A DNA stretch of 64,000 bases, from assembly GCA_019779905.1 (NCBI GenBank), contig JABAKE010000017.1, positions 1 through 64,000 on the forward strand. The letters are read 5' to 3'. Below, one piece after another: positions 37,051-46,201 of the stretch; position 1 is the first letter of the stretch, and every line of letters starts with the position of its first letter. This stretch comes from Modestobacter lapidis (GTDB lineage: Bacteria > Actinomycetota > Actinomycetes > Mycobacteriales > Geodermatophilaceae). The position numbers and the translations under genes were made by a program. A model generated the notes under the pieces. The model was not told where the DNA came from. It worked only from the letters and a program-made list of their open reading frames with translations, and searched no databases.

Positions 37051-37817
37051 CACTGCACCTCGTCCCACTCGTAGTCGCGGTCGGCGACCGGGGCCGACGT
37101 CTGCCGGCCCAGCCGCCACAGCGCCAGGTTGCGCAGCGCCGTCCGGAAGATGTTCCAGTTGCGGGCGTTGGACACCTGGTCCTCTTCCCGCCAGGTGATC
37201 GGCACGAACGCGAAGCGCACCCGGCGGGCGACCAGGTCGAGGATGAGCTCGTAGTTGAACGTCAGCTTGTCGGCGAAGCGCAGGTAGGTGGCCGGGTCGA
37301 GGTCGCGGAGCGCGAACAGGTTCAGCCCCGACCCGAGGTCGTCCAGCCGGCGCAGGGCCACCGCGCTGTAGACGGTGTTGAGCACCCGGTTTCCCCAGAC
37401 CCGCTTGGCGTCGTAGCCGTGCAGCCGGGAGTCGCGGCTGAACCGCGAGCCGAGCACCGTCTGGGTCCCGGGGTGGGCCGCTGCGTGGTCCAGCAGCAGG
37501 GCCACCTCGTCGCTCCTGGCCTGGTTGTCGCCGTGCAGGATCACCACGTGGGTGTGCCCGGCGGCGCGGGCGTGCTCGAAGGCCACCTTGTGGGTGCCGC
37601 CGAGGCTGTTGTTCTGCCGGTTGCGGAAGACCCGGAGGTTCGGCAGCCGGCCGGCGCGGCGGTACTCGAGGGCGCGGGCGAGGGTGTCGTCGGTGCTCTG
37701 GTTGTCGATCACCCAGATCTCGCTGACCCGGGCGGCCACGTCGTCGGTGATCTCGTCGAGCACCCGGCCGATCTGGGGGGCGCAGTTGTAGGCCGGGATG
37801 GCGATCACGGCGTTCAC
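37050..37817 (-). CDS. GT2 glycosyltransferase, DPM1-like
   Basis: A 255-residue GT-A enzyme. Motifs: AIPAYNCAPQIG, EIWVIDNQSTDDT, the metal site ILHGDNQAR (a D-x-N variant), and GSRFSRDS. It has no C-terminal membrane helices. This type often makes polyprenyl-phospho-sugars, or transfers to a membrane lipid. The GTG start overlaps the stop of the flippase/kinase fusion, and its stop overlaps the nucleotidyltransferase ATG, so the three are tightly coupled. Confidence 0.85.
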   Translation of the reverse strand: MNAVIAIPAYNCAPQIGRVLDEITDDVAARVSEIWVIDNQSTDDTLARALEYRRAGRLPNLRVFRNRQNNSLGGTHKVAFEHARAAGHTHVVILHGDNQARSDEVALLLDHAAAHPGTQTVLGSRFSRDSRLHGYDAKRVWGNRVLNTVYSAVALRRLDDLGSGLNLFALRDLDPATYLRFADKLTFNYELILDLVARRVRFAFVPITWREEDQVSNARNWNIFRTALRNLALWRLGRQTSAPVADRDYEWDEVQ

Positions 37818-40033
37818 GTGGCGAGGACCTGTCCTTCTCTCGGCTCGGTGCCGAAGATGTCGTCCCGCGCGTCGGTCCGCGCGAGTTCGTACTGGTCGAG
37901 GAAGCGGTTGAGCGCCTGGACGCACACCGCGTAGTACTTCAGCGCGGTGGCCGGGTTGATCACCACGCGGTGGGTGAGCATCCGCCCGTAGAACAGCCCG
38001 ACGTGGAACAGCACCGAGCGCTGTTCGGCGACCGAGAGGTGCTTGGGCATCACCACCGTGCTGACGTAGTCGGCCAGCTCGGCGTACCGGGCCGACCGGT
38101 CGTCCCGGTAGGTGATCTCGGGTGCGCCGTCGGCCCAGCCGAGCACGACCGGCGTGCTGTCCTCGTTGAGGAACTCGTAGCCGTAGAGCAGGGACTGCAT
38201 GTGCCGGCCGAAGTCGATGACCGGGCCGCGGACCTGGTTGTCGTCGGAGGGGTCGATGACCAGCACGTCCCGCATGGGCAGGTCGACCAGGATGTTGTCC
38301 ACGGTCAGGTCACCGTGGATGTGCGAGGAGGACTGGAAGGTGGCGAGGTCGCGCCAGGCGGTCTCGTTGCGCTGGATCCGGTCGAGGATCCGGTCGAAGT
38401 TGTCCAGCCGCTGGCCGTTGACGACGATCTGGTCGCCCTTCATCGCCTCGGCCAGCCCGGAGTGCTGCTCGGCGGCCGCGCGGACGCGCAGCACGAAGCG
38501 CTCCCCGACGTAGTCGTCGCGCAGCTGCGGCCGCTGCTCGACCGGACCGAGCTGGTACACCCGCCCGTACATGTAGTCCCAGACGTCGGCCAGCTTGGCC
38601 TGGCACTCCTCGAGCGGGTTCTCGTGGACGTACTCGAAGAGCGGCACGCTGCTGGGCCGGTACTCGAGGTCGATGGCGTAGTGGTCCTCGGCGGCGGTCT
38701 CCCGCAGCACCGTGACCAGCTGGTGGTGGTCGGCGCGCTCGGCCAGCCAGTCGTGCTGGTTCTTCAGCCGGTGGGCGTGCTCCAGCGGGACCATCTTCTT
38801 CACGAACAGCTCGGTGCCGTCGGTGGCGAGCAGGGTGACCGCATTGGACCCGCCCTTGAAGAACTGCACCAGGCTGACGTTGCCGTTGACCTCCAGCCGG
38901 TGCAGCACCTGGCTGAGGTGCTGGCGCTGGAAGTAGGCATCCAGGAAGTGCGTGATCGATCCGGAGATGTCCTGGTCACGCCCGAGCTTGTTGACGTAGC
39001 CGTCGGCCGGGGCGAGCTCCGTGCCGGCCAGCGGGTCGCCGGTGCGGCGGGCCCAGTTGACGAACAGCGCGACGACGGCGACCAGCAGCACCGGCACGTT
39101 CGTCACCGCCCAGGCCGCGGCGGCGAAGACCGCGACCGCGGTCCCGCTGAGCGAGCTGCTGCCCTCGAGGAAGGACGTCGCACCGTCCACGTAGGGGGCC
39201 GGGTTCGCGTTGCCGAGCGAGGGGCTGACCACGGCCGAGGGGGTGGCGGTCGCCGCGACCCCGTTCCGCAGCGACAGCTGGGGGAAGACGGTGAAGGCGA
39301 TCATCGTCGCGGCGCCCAGGTAGCAGGCCCACGAGGCCAGGGCCAGCACGCCGTAGCGGACCAGCTGCCGGCGCTGCCGGAAGAACCGCTGGAACCCGAA
39401 GATCGCCGACCAGAGCTTGAACCGGGCGCGGTTCTCCAGGTCGTGGTTGAGCCAGCCGGTGGCCCGCCAGGCCAGCCGCATGAGGACGGTGTTCTCCCGC
39501 ACCAGCGCGGCGAAGGAGGCGATCAGCGCGACCGACACGACCAGCGCCACGGCGGCTGCCGCCGGCACGACACCGTTGAGGGGCGCACCGACGACGGCGA
39601 CGAACACGAGGAAGGCCACCGACACCAGCACGACGTCGATGAGCCGCTCGAGGACGACGGCCAGCAGCGTGTACAGGAAGCTGATCCGCACCGTCTTGGC
39701 GATCAGCCAGGCGCGGACCACCTCGCCGATCCGCAGCGGCCACACGACGTTGAACAGGTAGCCGATCGACAGGTGCCGGAACTGGCCGGCCAGGCTGCCC
39801 CGTCGCACGTTGTCGATCGGCACCTTGGTGCGGGCCGCGCGGAGCACGTGGCCGCCGAGCTGGACCAGCGCGGCCAGGCCCAGCACGGCCCAGTCGCCGG
39901 CGCCGAGACCGGCGGACAGCCGGGTCCACAGCTCCTGCAGCGTCGGCCAGGTGAGGGCGGCGAAGCCGGCCAGGGAGAGCAGCGCGACCACGATCAGGAC
40001 CACGCGGCCACGGGAGTACCGGGGAGCGGACAT
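37814..40033 (-). CDS. Fusion of flippase-like membrane domain and aminoglycoside-phosphotransferase-like kinase
   Basis: A 739-residue protein. Residues ~10-330 have seven or more hydrophobic segments and resemble the lysylphosphatidylglycerol-synthase/flippase-like membrane family (RIGEVVRAWLIAK; FRRLxx-type loops). Residues ~350-720 are a soluble kinase-like domain: ATP-site lysines in ELFVKKMV (412-413), Brenner-type catalytic loop HGDLTVDNIL (Asp 575), and metal Asp in VIDPSDDN (594). Similar kinases phosphorylate small alcohols or sugars. I do not know this fusion as a characterised protein. ATG 40033 shares a base with the HAD gene stop. Phosphorylation coupled to lipid translocation is an inference. 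Confidence 0.85.
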   Translation of the reverse strand: MSAPRYSRGRVVLIVVALLSLAGFAALTWPTLQELWTRLSAGLGAGDWAVLGLAALVQLGGHVLRAARTKVPIDNVRRGSLAGQFRHLSIGYLFNVVWPLRIGEVVRAWLIAKTVRISFLYTLLAVVLERLIDVVLVSVAFLVFVAVVGAPLNGVVPAAAAVALVVSVALIASFAALVRENTVLMRLAWRATGWLNHDLENRARFKLWSAIFGFQRFFRQRRQLVRYGVLALASWACYLGAATMIAFTVFPQLSLRNGVAATATPSAVVSPSLGNANPAPYVDGATSFLEGSSSLSGTAVAVFAAAAWAVTNVPVLLVAVVALFVNWARRTGDPLAGTELAPADGYVNKLGRDQDISGSITHFLDAYFQRQHLSQVLHRLEVNGNVSLVQFFKGGSNAVTLLATDGTELFVKKMVPLEHAHRLKNQHDWLAERADHHQLVTVLRETAAEDHYAIDLEYRPSSVPLFEYVHENPLEECQAKLADVWDYMYGRVYQLGPVEQRPQLRDDYVGERFVLRVRAAAEQHSGLAEAMKGDQIVVNGQRLDNFDRILDRIQRNETAWRDLATFQSSSHIHGDLTVDNILVDLPMRDVLVIDPSDDNQVRGPVIDFGRHMQSLLYGYEFLNEDSTPVVLGWADGAPEITYRDDRSARYAELADYVSTVVMPKHLSVAEQRSVLFHVGLFYGRMLTHRVVINPATALKYYAVCVQALNRFLDQYELARTDARDDIFGTEPREGQVLAT

Positions 40034-40605
40034 CAGAAGTGCGGCACCTCGAGGACGGGGAGGCCGGCGGCGAGCGCCGCCTGGCGGCCGGTCGCGGAGT
40101 CCTCGAACGCCAGCGCGGCGGCCGGGTCGGCGCCGAGCAGGTCCAGCGCGCGCAGGTACCCCTCCGGATCGGGCTTGCTCTTCTCGACCTCGTCACCCCA
40201 CACGATGACGTCGAACAGCGGCGTGAGCCCGTGCACGTCGAGGATCTGCCGGCCGTTGCCGGACTTCGCGGTGCTGACCAGCGCGGTGCGGTGGCTCGGT
40301 GCCATGAGCCGCAGGAACGCGATCAGCGCCTCGTTGACGGTGGTCCGGTGCAGCTGGCCGGCGTAGAGCCGGCTCTTGGCTGCGCGGATGGTGTCGACGT
40401 CGTCCGGCCCGATGCCCGGCAGCAGGTCGGGGATGAAGTCGCGGGAGTCGCGTCCCCACGTGGTGGCGAACGCGTCGACGGTCAGCTCGTGCCCGGACTC
40501 GGCGAACGCGTCCCGGTAGGCCTGGTAGTTCGCCTCGCGGGTGTCGACGAGGGTGCCGTCGAGGTCGAAGAGGAGGGCCTGCACGGTGCCGGCTGTCCTG
40601 CCCAT
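40033..40605 (-). CDS. HAD-superfamily phosphatase
   Basis: A 190-residue HAD subfamily-I hydrolase. Motif I is FDLDGTLVDT (nucleophile Asp), motif II VSTAKSGN, the motif III lysine lies in VEKSKPDPEGY, and motif IV in FEDSATGRQAA. The cap is the small helical type seen in beta-phosphoglucomutases and phosphoglycolate phosphatases. It is the first gene of a tight four-gene run (HAD, flippase/kinase, GT2, nucleotidyltransferase), so it probably handles a phosphorylated intermediate of that pathway. ATG 40605 gives MGRTAGTVQALLFD. A GTG two codons earlier is possible. Confidence 0.88.
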   Translation of the reverse strand: MGRTAGTVQALLFDLDGTLVDTREANYQAYRDAFAESGHELTVDAFATTWGRDSRDFIPDLLPGIGPDDVDTIRAAKSRLYAGQLHRTTVNEALIAFLRLMAPSHRTALVSTAKSGNGRQILDVHGLTPLFDVIVWGDEVEKSKPDPEGYLRALDLLGADPAAALAFEDSATGRQAALAAGLPVLEVPHF

Positions 40606-40715
40606 GGTCACGCGTTCCCCCACTCCCCCCGACCAGTTCCCCGGCCCGTTCCGCTCCCCGGCGCCTGCTCGCCGCACAGCTGCTCCCGTCGCGTCGGCGA
40701 CGTGCTCCGCACGCA

Positions 40716-41183
40716 TCAGGCCGCCGGGTGCCGGGCCGGCGGGGCGACCTGCCCCGGCTGGTCGTCCGAGGATGCGTCAGGGCGCCCACCCGCGCCCCGA
40801 CGCTGCCCGAAGAGCACCTTGCTGGCCCCGAAGTTGGCGGCGAACGACAACGGCAGCGACACCAACTTACAGACGAAGGGCAGCCATCCCGTCGTCCCGT
40901 GCAGGACCTCGATCAACACCGAGAAGATGATGATCGAGACCACGTACCAGCCGACGAACAGCAGGAACGAGGTCCGGGACCGTTCGGTGGCGAACGCGTA
41001 CTTGGTGACGAAGAGGTAGACGACGACGACCGCACAGCCGGAGCTGACGGCGTTGGCCAGCCCCGGCGTCGCGCCGAGCAGCACCCCGGTCTGGAAGACC
41101 ACGAGGTCGACGGCCAGGCCGAGGCAGGAGCCCAGCAGGAAGCGGACCACCTGGTGGACCAGGCCGCGCGGCCCCCCGCTCAT
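40716..41183 (-). CDS. GtrA-family membrane protein
   Basis: A 155-residue protein with four membrane helices and the GtrA pattern (RFLLGSCLGLAVDLVVFQ, FVTKYAFATERS, FAANFGASKVLFGQ). GtrA proteins are thought to help move polyprenyl-linked sugars across the membrane. The tail after residue 125 is hydrophilic. Its ATG overlaps the stop of the large YfhO-like gene, a pairing common for polytopic glycosyltransferases and their GtrA partners. Confidence 0.88.
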   Translation of the reverse strand: MSGGPRGLVHQVVRFLLGSCLGLAVDLVVFQTGVLLGATPGLANAVSSGCAVVVVYLFVTKYAFATERSRTSFLLFVGWYVVSIIIFSVLIEVLHGTTGWLPFVCKLVSLPLSFAANFGASKVLFGQRRGAGGRPDASSDDQPGQVAPPARHPAA

Positions 41184-43597
41184 CGGGCGCTCCGGCGACG
41201 GGCGACCGCACCGGCCAGCGCGGCCAGCACGATGACCCCGACACCGGCCAGCGTGGCCGGGACCACCGCACCGGCACCGGCCGGCTCGTAGGCGAGGTCC
41301 AGCCGGCCGCGGTCGACCCCGGCAGGCAGGTCGACGGCCAGTGCCGCGCCCTCCACGGTGGTCACCGGGAGCGGCCGGCCGTCCAGGGAGGCCGTCATGC
41401 CCGGGTAGTAGGGGATGCGCAGGGCCAGCGACCCGCCCCGGTCGCCGGTCGAGACGACGTAGCTGTCCATCGGCTGCCCGACCCGGGCCAGGCCCGAGGT
41501 CCAGCCGTCCGTCGCGACGCGGACGCCGTCGGCGTCGGTGACCCGGCCCGGCAGCTGGTCGTCCCGCTGGTAGCGCAGCCAGGTGTCGTCGGCCGAGACC
41601 TCGGTCCAGGAGTCGGCGAAGTGGTCGCGGACCTCCTGCGGCGCGCCGGTCGAGAGCAGGACGGTGTCGGCGGACATCAGGTCCACCCAGGGCTGCCCGG
41701 TGTCGCCGGCCTCGGCCAGCAGCCGGTCCGGCCCGGAGCAGGTGGCGCCCCAGACGCCGCGGCACCAGTGGTCGTTCAGCGCGGCCTGCCAGACGGCCAG
41801 GGAGGCGTAACCCGGCTTCAGCCCGGCGATGACGTTGCCGCTGCCGTTGACCACCCCGTCCTCCCAACCCCGGTCGCCGTCGAAGCCCCAGGTGATGACG
41901 GTCAGCTGCTCGTCGGGAGCGTACGACTCGGCCCGGTAGGCCTCCACCGTGGTGCCGACCTGGCGGCCGGGGTCCAGCGCCCGGAGCGGGGCCCCGTCGG
42001 TGGGCGGGGCCTGCTCGATGGCGTTGGCCCGGTCCTGCAGCGAGACCATCATCTGCTCCCCGATCGGGAAGCCCGCGGCGACGGCCAGCACGACCACCAC
42101 CCCGGCGGCGGCGGGCAGGACGCGCCCGGCCCCGCGGTCGGCGGCGGGACGCCGGGTGCCCGGCAACTCGAGCTGCCGGGTGTCGGCCGCGACCGGGCCG
42201 TTCCCGGGGACGGCCGTCCGGTCGGCCGCCGTCCGCGCCCGGAGCAGCAGCACGACCGCGGCCAGCGCGACCAGCTCGACCACGAGCGCGAGCAGGTGCC
42301 ACTTGACGAGCACCGGCGCCCGGAACAGCGCGACCGCAGCCTGCGCGCCGGCCAGGCCGACCGCCAGGCCGATCCGGCCGCGGGTGAGCCGCGGCGCGAC
42401 GGTGACCGCGATGAGCACCAGCAGGGGCAGGAAGACCTCGACGTAGACGAGGTAGCGCACCGGGTAGCGGAAGACCGATACCTGGGTGGGCAGCTGGGTG
42501 GCGAGCACGGCGGCCAGCCAGACCAGCCCGGCGGTGAGCACCCCGGGCCGGTGCCAGGCCCGCCGCCAGTCGACGAGGGCGGTCATCGGGAGGGCGACCA
42601 GCATGGTCGCCATGGCGGGGACCAGGCCGATGGTCCCGGTCCACGCGCTGGTCTGGCCGAGCAGCGTGGCGCCACCGAGCAGGACGTCGGCCAGGTTGGG
42701 CACCGCGAAGCCGGCGTTGCCGATCAGCTCCTCGGGCTGCGGCCGGCCCATCACCGCCGAGAGCTCGACGGTGGACAGCAGCGTGGGCAGGGCGACGACC
42801 AGCCCGCCGACGCAGGCCGCGGCCCGGCTCAGCGCCCGGGCGTTCAGCACGCGCCGCCAGGAGCCGTACTCCCGGCGGTACTCCACGAGCTGGCCGACGA
42901 TCACCAGCCCGGCGAACGGGAAGGCGTAGGGGTTGCCGGACACCAGCAGCGCCCAGGTGGCCAGGCCGGTGACCAGGACGCCGCCGGCCGAGCGGCTGCG
43001 CAGGCCGAACCAGAGCCAGGGCAGGCAGGCGGTCGCCCACAGCAGCGGCCACCACGAGCTGCCGTACCAGAGCAGGAAGCCGCTGGACCCGATGCCGACG
43101 GCGCCGGCCACGGCCAGGGCGGGCTGCACGCGGTGCTGCAGCAGGACGCACAGCGACCCGGCGCCGAGCAGCAGCAGCATGGCGGCGCCGTAGACCCAGG
43201 AGATGGTGAGGAAGTCATCGGAGGAGGCGACCAGGTACTGCAGCGCCCAGTGCAGCGGGTCGAGCACGCCGTACTGCATGTCCGCCACGACGTTGCCGCC
43301 CATGCCCAGGTCGGGGTCCATCAGCGGGGGGCGGCCGTCCTGCAGGTTCTGGCCGAGCCACCACGTCATCGGACCGAACTGCGCCTGGGAGTCGTCGAAC
43401 CAGAAGAAGCGGGGCGCCCAGCGGTGCACGACGGCGAGCTGGAGGCCCTGGACGAGCAGGTAGGCCAGCAGGGCCAGCGCCCAGCGCCCGGCGCCCCGCC
43501 CGGCACCGGTCGCCGTCTCCTCCGCGGTGCGGGAACCCGTCGGCGACACGTGCGCACGGTCGAGGACGGCGGCGTGGGAACCGGTTCCTGGCGTCAT
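41180..43597 (-). CDS. Large YfhO-like polytopic membrane protein
   Basis: An 805-residue membrane protein with about twelve hydrophobic segments. A first external loop has WFDDSQAQFGPMTWW (DD motif), and PDLGMGGNVVADMQYGVLDPLHW is a YfhO-type signature (read in two halves). The last ~270 residues are mostly extracytoplasmic and beta-rich, ending in one membrane helix and a basic tail. YfhO-family proteins are linked to glycosylation of wall polymers or lipids with a polyprenyl-phospho-sugar donor. ATG 43597 has GAGGA 11 bases upstream. The GtrA gene overlaps the stop. Confidence 0.85.
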   Translation of the reverse strand: MTPGTGSHAAVLDRAHVSPTGSRTAEETATGAGRGAGRWALALLAYLLVQGLQLAVVHRWAPRFFWFDDSQAQFGPMTWWLGQNLQDGRPPLMDPDLGMGGNVVADMQYGVLDPLHWALQYLVASSDDFLTISWVYGAAMLLLLGAGSLCVLLQHRVQPALAVAGAVGIGSSGFLLWYGSSWWPLLWATACLPWLWFGLRSRSAGGVLVTGLATWALLVSGNPYAFPFAGLVIVGQLVEYRREYGSWRRVLNARALSRAAACVGGLVVALPTLLSTVELSAVMGRPQPEELIGNAGFAVPNLADVLLGGATLLGQTSAWTGTIGLVPAMATMLVALPMTALVDWRRAWHRPGVLTAGLVWLAAVLATQLPTQVSVFRYPVRYLVYVEVFLPLLVLIAVTVAPRLTRGRIGLAVGLAGAQAAVALFRAPVLVKWHLLALVVELVALAAVVLLLRARTAADRTAVPGNGPVAADTRQLELPGTRRPAADRGAGRVLPAAAGVVVVLAVAAGFPIGEQMMVSLQDRANAIEQAPPTDGAPLRALDPGRQVGTTVEAYRAESYAPDEQLTVITWGFDGDRGWEDGVVNGSGNVIAGLKPGYASLAVWQAALNDHWCRGVWGATCSGPDRLLAEAGDTGQPWVDLMSADTVLLSTGAPQEVRDHFADSWTEVSADDTWLRYQRDDQLPGRVTDADGVRVATDGWTSGLARVGQPMDSYVVSTGDRGGSLALRIPYYPGMTASLDGRPLPVTTVEGAALAVDLPAGVDRGRLDLAYEPAGAGAVVPATLAGVGVIVLAALAGAVARRRSAR

Positions 43598-43717
43598 CTG
43601 TCTCGGCTTCCTCGTCCGGAGCGGGGCGGCCCGACCGGCCGGCGCCGCGGCACCGGCGGCCCCCACCTGGTGCAGGCGCGCGGGCCCGACCGGTACTCGT
43701 GGGGCGTTCGAGAGCCG

Positions 43718-43723
43718 ACTGTA
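43718..43723 (-). promoter_or_regulatory. -10 box TACAGT for the YfhO-GtrA operon
   Basis: On the minus strand TACAGT lies about 120 bases upstream of ATG 43597, the best candidate -10 in the divergent gap. No clear -35 was seen. Confidence 0.35.
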
Positions 43724-43768
43724 ACCACGCCCGGAGGGGCAGAGGGGCGAACCGGTCCGGTCCGGTGC

Positions 43769-43780
43769 CACCCTGTCCCC
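43769..43780 (+). promoter_or_regulatory. Weak -10 box CACCCT before GTG 43781
   Basis: CACCCT ends six bases before the start. The spacing matches the leaderless set but the sequence is a poor match. Confidence 0.25.
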
Positions 43781-44584
43781 GTGACGCACACCCGTCCCAT
43801 GGACCCCACCGGACTGCTCGCCGGCGCACTGCGCCGCGACCCGGCCGGCCCGCTGATCACGCACTACGACGACGCCACCGGCGAGCGGGTGGAGCTGTCC
43901 GGCACGACGCTGGCCAACTGGGTGGCCAAGACCGCCAACCTGCTGCAGGACGAGTTCGACGTGGGCACCGGGAGCACCGTCGCGGTGGCCCTGCCGGTGC
44001 ACTGGCAGACCGCCGCGGTGCTGCTGGGCGCGTGGAGCTGCGGCGCCGCGGTGCTCGACACCGCCGCGGAGGACGACGGCCGGCTGGCCGGCGCCGACGT
44101 GGTGCTGGCCTCGGCGGACCGGCTGGCCCCGCTGGAGGAGCTGGGGCTCGACGAGCTGCTCGGCCTGTCGCTGCACCCGCTGGGCATGGGTATGGCCGGG
44201 TACGCGGGCCCGGCCCGGGACTTCGCCCTGGAGGTCCGGGGGCACGGCGACCACTTCTCCCCCTACAGCCCGCCGGACCCGGCGTCCCCCGGGCTGCTGC
44301 TCGGCGGCGTCCAGCTGACCCTGGGCGGCCTGGTCGACACCGCCGCCGAGCTCGCCGGCCGGCTGGGGCTCGTCGCCGGCGACCGGGTGCTGGTCGACGA
44401 GCACACCGCCACCGAGGCCGGCCCGGTGGCCTGGCTGCTGGCGCCGCTCTACGCCGGGGCCTCCCTGGTGCTGTGCCGGCACCCCTTCCCCGAGCGGCTG
44501 CCGCAGCGCGCAGCCGACGAACGGGTCACCGCTACGCTCGGCGTGAAGCTCGACGGGATCCGCGAGCTGGGCCGCCCCGCCTGA
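43781..44584 (+). CDS. TIGR03089 family protein (truncated acyl-CoA-synthetase fold)
   Basis: A 267-residue protein resembling the N-terminal part of AMP-binding enzymes: LSGTTLANWVAKTANLLQDE, VAVALPVHWQTAAVLLGAWSCGA, and a late AxLYAGASLVLCR-type strand. It lacks the AMP-binding P-loop and the C-terminal domain, as is normal for this actinobacterial family (Rv3268), whose function is unknown. GTG 43781 gives MTHTRPMDP; ATG 43799 is an alternative. It follows the LCP gene in the mycobacterial order but is 14 kb away here. Confidence 0.82.
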   Translation: MTHTRPMDPTGLLAGALRRDPAGPLITHYDDATGERVELSGTTLANWVAKTANLLQDEFDVGTGSTVAVALPVHWQTAAVLLGAWSCGAAVLDTAAEDDGRLAGADVVLASADRLAPLEELGLDELLGLSLHPLGMGMAGYAGPARDFALEVRGHGDHFSPYSPPDPASPGLLLGGVQLTLGGLVDTAAELAGRLGLVAGDRVLVDEHTATEAGPVAWLLAPLYAGASLVLCRHPFPERLPQRAADERVTATLGVKLDGIRELGRPA

Positions 44585-44625
44585 CGCGCCACCAGCCCAG
44601 CACCCGATGGACGGTGGTCAGCTCA

Positions 44626-45444
44626 ATGGACAAGGTCGTTTCCAGCGCCGGTGAGGCGGTGGCCGACATCGCCGACGGCGCCACCCTCGCGGTCGGCGGG
44701 TTCGGGTTGTGCGGGGTTCCGTTCGCGCTCATCGAGGCGATCCTGGAGCAGGGCGCCGGCCGGCTGACCACGATCTCGAACAACTGCGGCGTCGACGACC
44801 AGGCCCTCGGCATCCTGCTGTACGCGGGACGGATCACCAAGACGATCAGCTCGTTCGTCGGGGGCAACAAGGAGCTGGCCCGGCTCTACCTGTCCGGCCA
44901 GCTCGAGGTGGAGCTGACCCCCCAGGGCTCGCTGGCCGAGCGCCTGCGCGCCGGCGGCACCGGCATCCCGGCGTTCTTCACCCCCACCGGGGTGGGCACG
45001 CTGGTCGCCGACGGCGGCATCCCGGTCCGCTACGACGCCGACGGCAACGTGGTGCAGACCAGCCCGCCGAAGGAGGTCCGGGTCTTCGACGGCCGCGAGT
45101 ACGTGCTGGAGACGGCGCTGACCGCCGACTTCGGCCTGGTCCGCGCCGCGATCGGCGACCGGCACGGCAATCTGGTGTTCCGCGAGTCGGCACGCAACTT
45201 CAACCCGCTGGCCGGCATGGCCGGGCGGGTCACCATCGCCGAGGTCGAGGAGCTCGTCGAGCCCGGCGAGATCCTGCCCGAGTCGGTGCACCTGCCCGGG
45301 GTCTACGTGCAGCGGGTGGTCGTCGTCGGCGGCGCGGACAAGAAGATCGAGAAGCGCACCACACGCCCCCGGCCGAGCGCGGCCACCCCCCAGTCCGATG
45401 CCGCCCCGGCCGCCGCCGGCACCGACGGAATCCAGGAGTCCTGA
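44626..45444 (+). CDS. scoA: 3-oxoacid CoA-transferase subunit A
   Basis: A 272-residue alpha subunit of a type-I CoA transferase. The glycine loop VGGFGLCGVP is near residue 25, then SNNCGVDD, and the acyl/CoA-binding AAIGDRHGNLVFR. With subunit B it moves CoA between succinyl-CoA and a 3-oxoacid (acetoacetate or 3-oxoadipate). The last ~35 residues (Arg/Pro/Ala-rich) extend beyond the usual end. ATG 44626 is the start nearest the conserved region. Subunit B begins four bases after the stop. Confidence 0.92.
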   Translation: MDKVVSSAGEAVADIADGATLAVGGFGLCGVPFALIEAILEQGAGRLTTISNNCGVDDQALGILLYAGRITKTISSFVGGNKELARLYLSGQLEVELTPQGSLAERLRAGGTGIPAFFTPTGVGTLVADGGIPVRYDADGNVVQTSPPKEVRVFDGREYVLETALTADFGLVRAAIGDRHGNLVFRESARNFNPLAGMAGRVTIAEVEELVEPGEILPESVHLPGVYVQRVVVVGGADKKIEKRTTRPRPSAATPQSDAAPAAAGTDGIQES

Positions 45445-45447
45445 CCC

Positions 45448-46116
45448 GTGGCCCTCGACCGCGACCAGCTCGCCGCCCGCGTCGCGCAGGACCTGCGCGA
45501 CGGCCAGTACGTCAACCTGGGCATCGGCATGCCCACGCTGGTGCCCAACCACATCCCCGACGGGGTGCACGTGGTGCTGCAGAGCGAGAACGGCGTGCTC
45601 GGCGTCGGCCCCTACCCCTTCGAGGGCGAGGAGGACGCCGACCTGATCAACGCCGGCAAGGAGACGATCACGATCCTGCCCGGCGCCAGCTTCTTCGACT
45701 CCTCGCTGTCGTTCGGGATGATCCGCGGCCACGCCATCGACGTCGCCGTCCTGGGCGCCATGCAGGTCAACGTCCGCGGCGACCTGGCCAACTGGCTGAT
45801 CCCCGGCAAGATGGTCAACGGCATGGGCGGTGCGATGGACCTCGTCCACGGCGCCCGCGAGGTGATCGTGATGATGGATCACGTCGCCCGCGACGGGTCG
45901 CCCAAGATCCTGGAGGAGTGCTCGCTGCCGCTCACCGGCAAGGCGTGCGTCGACCGGATCATCACCGACCTGGCGGTCATCGACGTCACCGACGCCGGCC
46001 TGGTGTTGCGCGAGGTGGCCCCCGGGGTGACGGTCGACGAGGTCGTGACCAGGACCGGTGCCCCGCTCCAGGTCCCCGACGACGTGCCGACGATGAGCCT
46101 GCCGGCCGCTGTCTGA
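45448..46116 (+). CDS. scoB: 3-oxoacid CoA-transferase subunit B
   Basis: A 222-residue beta subunit carrying the catalytic Glu in [12 protein letters not shown] near residue 50, plus [14 protein letters not shown] and [11 protein letters not shown]. It is of standard length and tightly coupled to subunit A. Stem-loop copy H begins at its stop codon and probably ends the operon. Confidence 0.94.
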   Translation: MALDRDQLAARVAQDLRDGQYVNLGIGMPTLVPNHIPDGVHVVLQSENGVLGVGPYPFEGEEDADLINAGKETITILPGASFFDSSLSFGMIRGHAIDVAVLGAMQVNVRGDLANWLIPGKMVNGMGGAMDLVHGAREVIVMMDHVARDGSPKILEECSLPLTGKACVDRIITDLAVIDVTDAGLVLREVAPGVTVDEVVTRTGAPLQVPDDVPTMSLPAAV

Positions 46117-46176
46117 GAAAGGACCCCCCTGCCCCCCACGCCTCGCACGCTCGGCGCGGGCCCCTGCAGGGGGGCC
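46114..46176 (+). repeat. Dispersed stem-loop element, copy H (after scoB)
   Basis: It begins with the scoB stop (TGAGAAAGGACC). Arms CCCCCCTGC (46124-46132) and GCAGGGGGG (46166-46174) pair perfectly around a core with CCTCGCACGCTCGGCGCGGG. Confidence 0.8.
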
Positions 46177-46201
46177 GTGCACGGTCCAGGAACGAGGGCC
46201 G

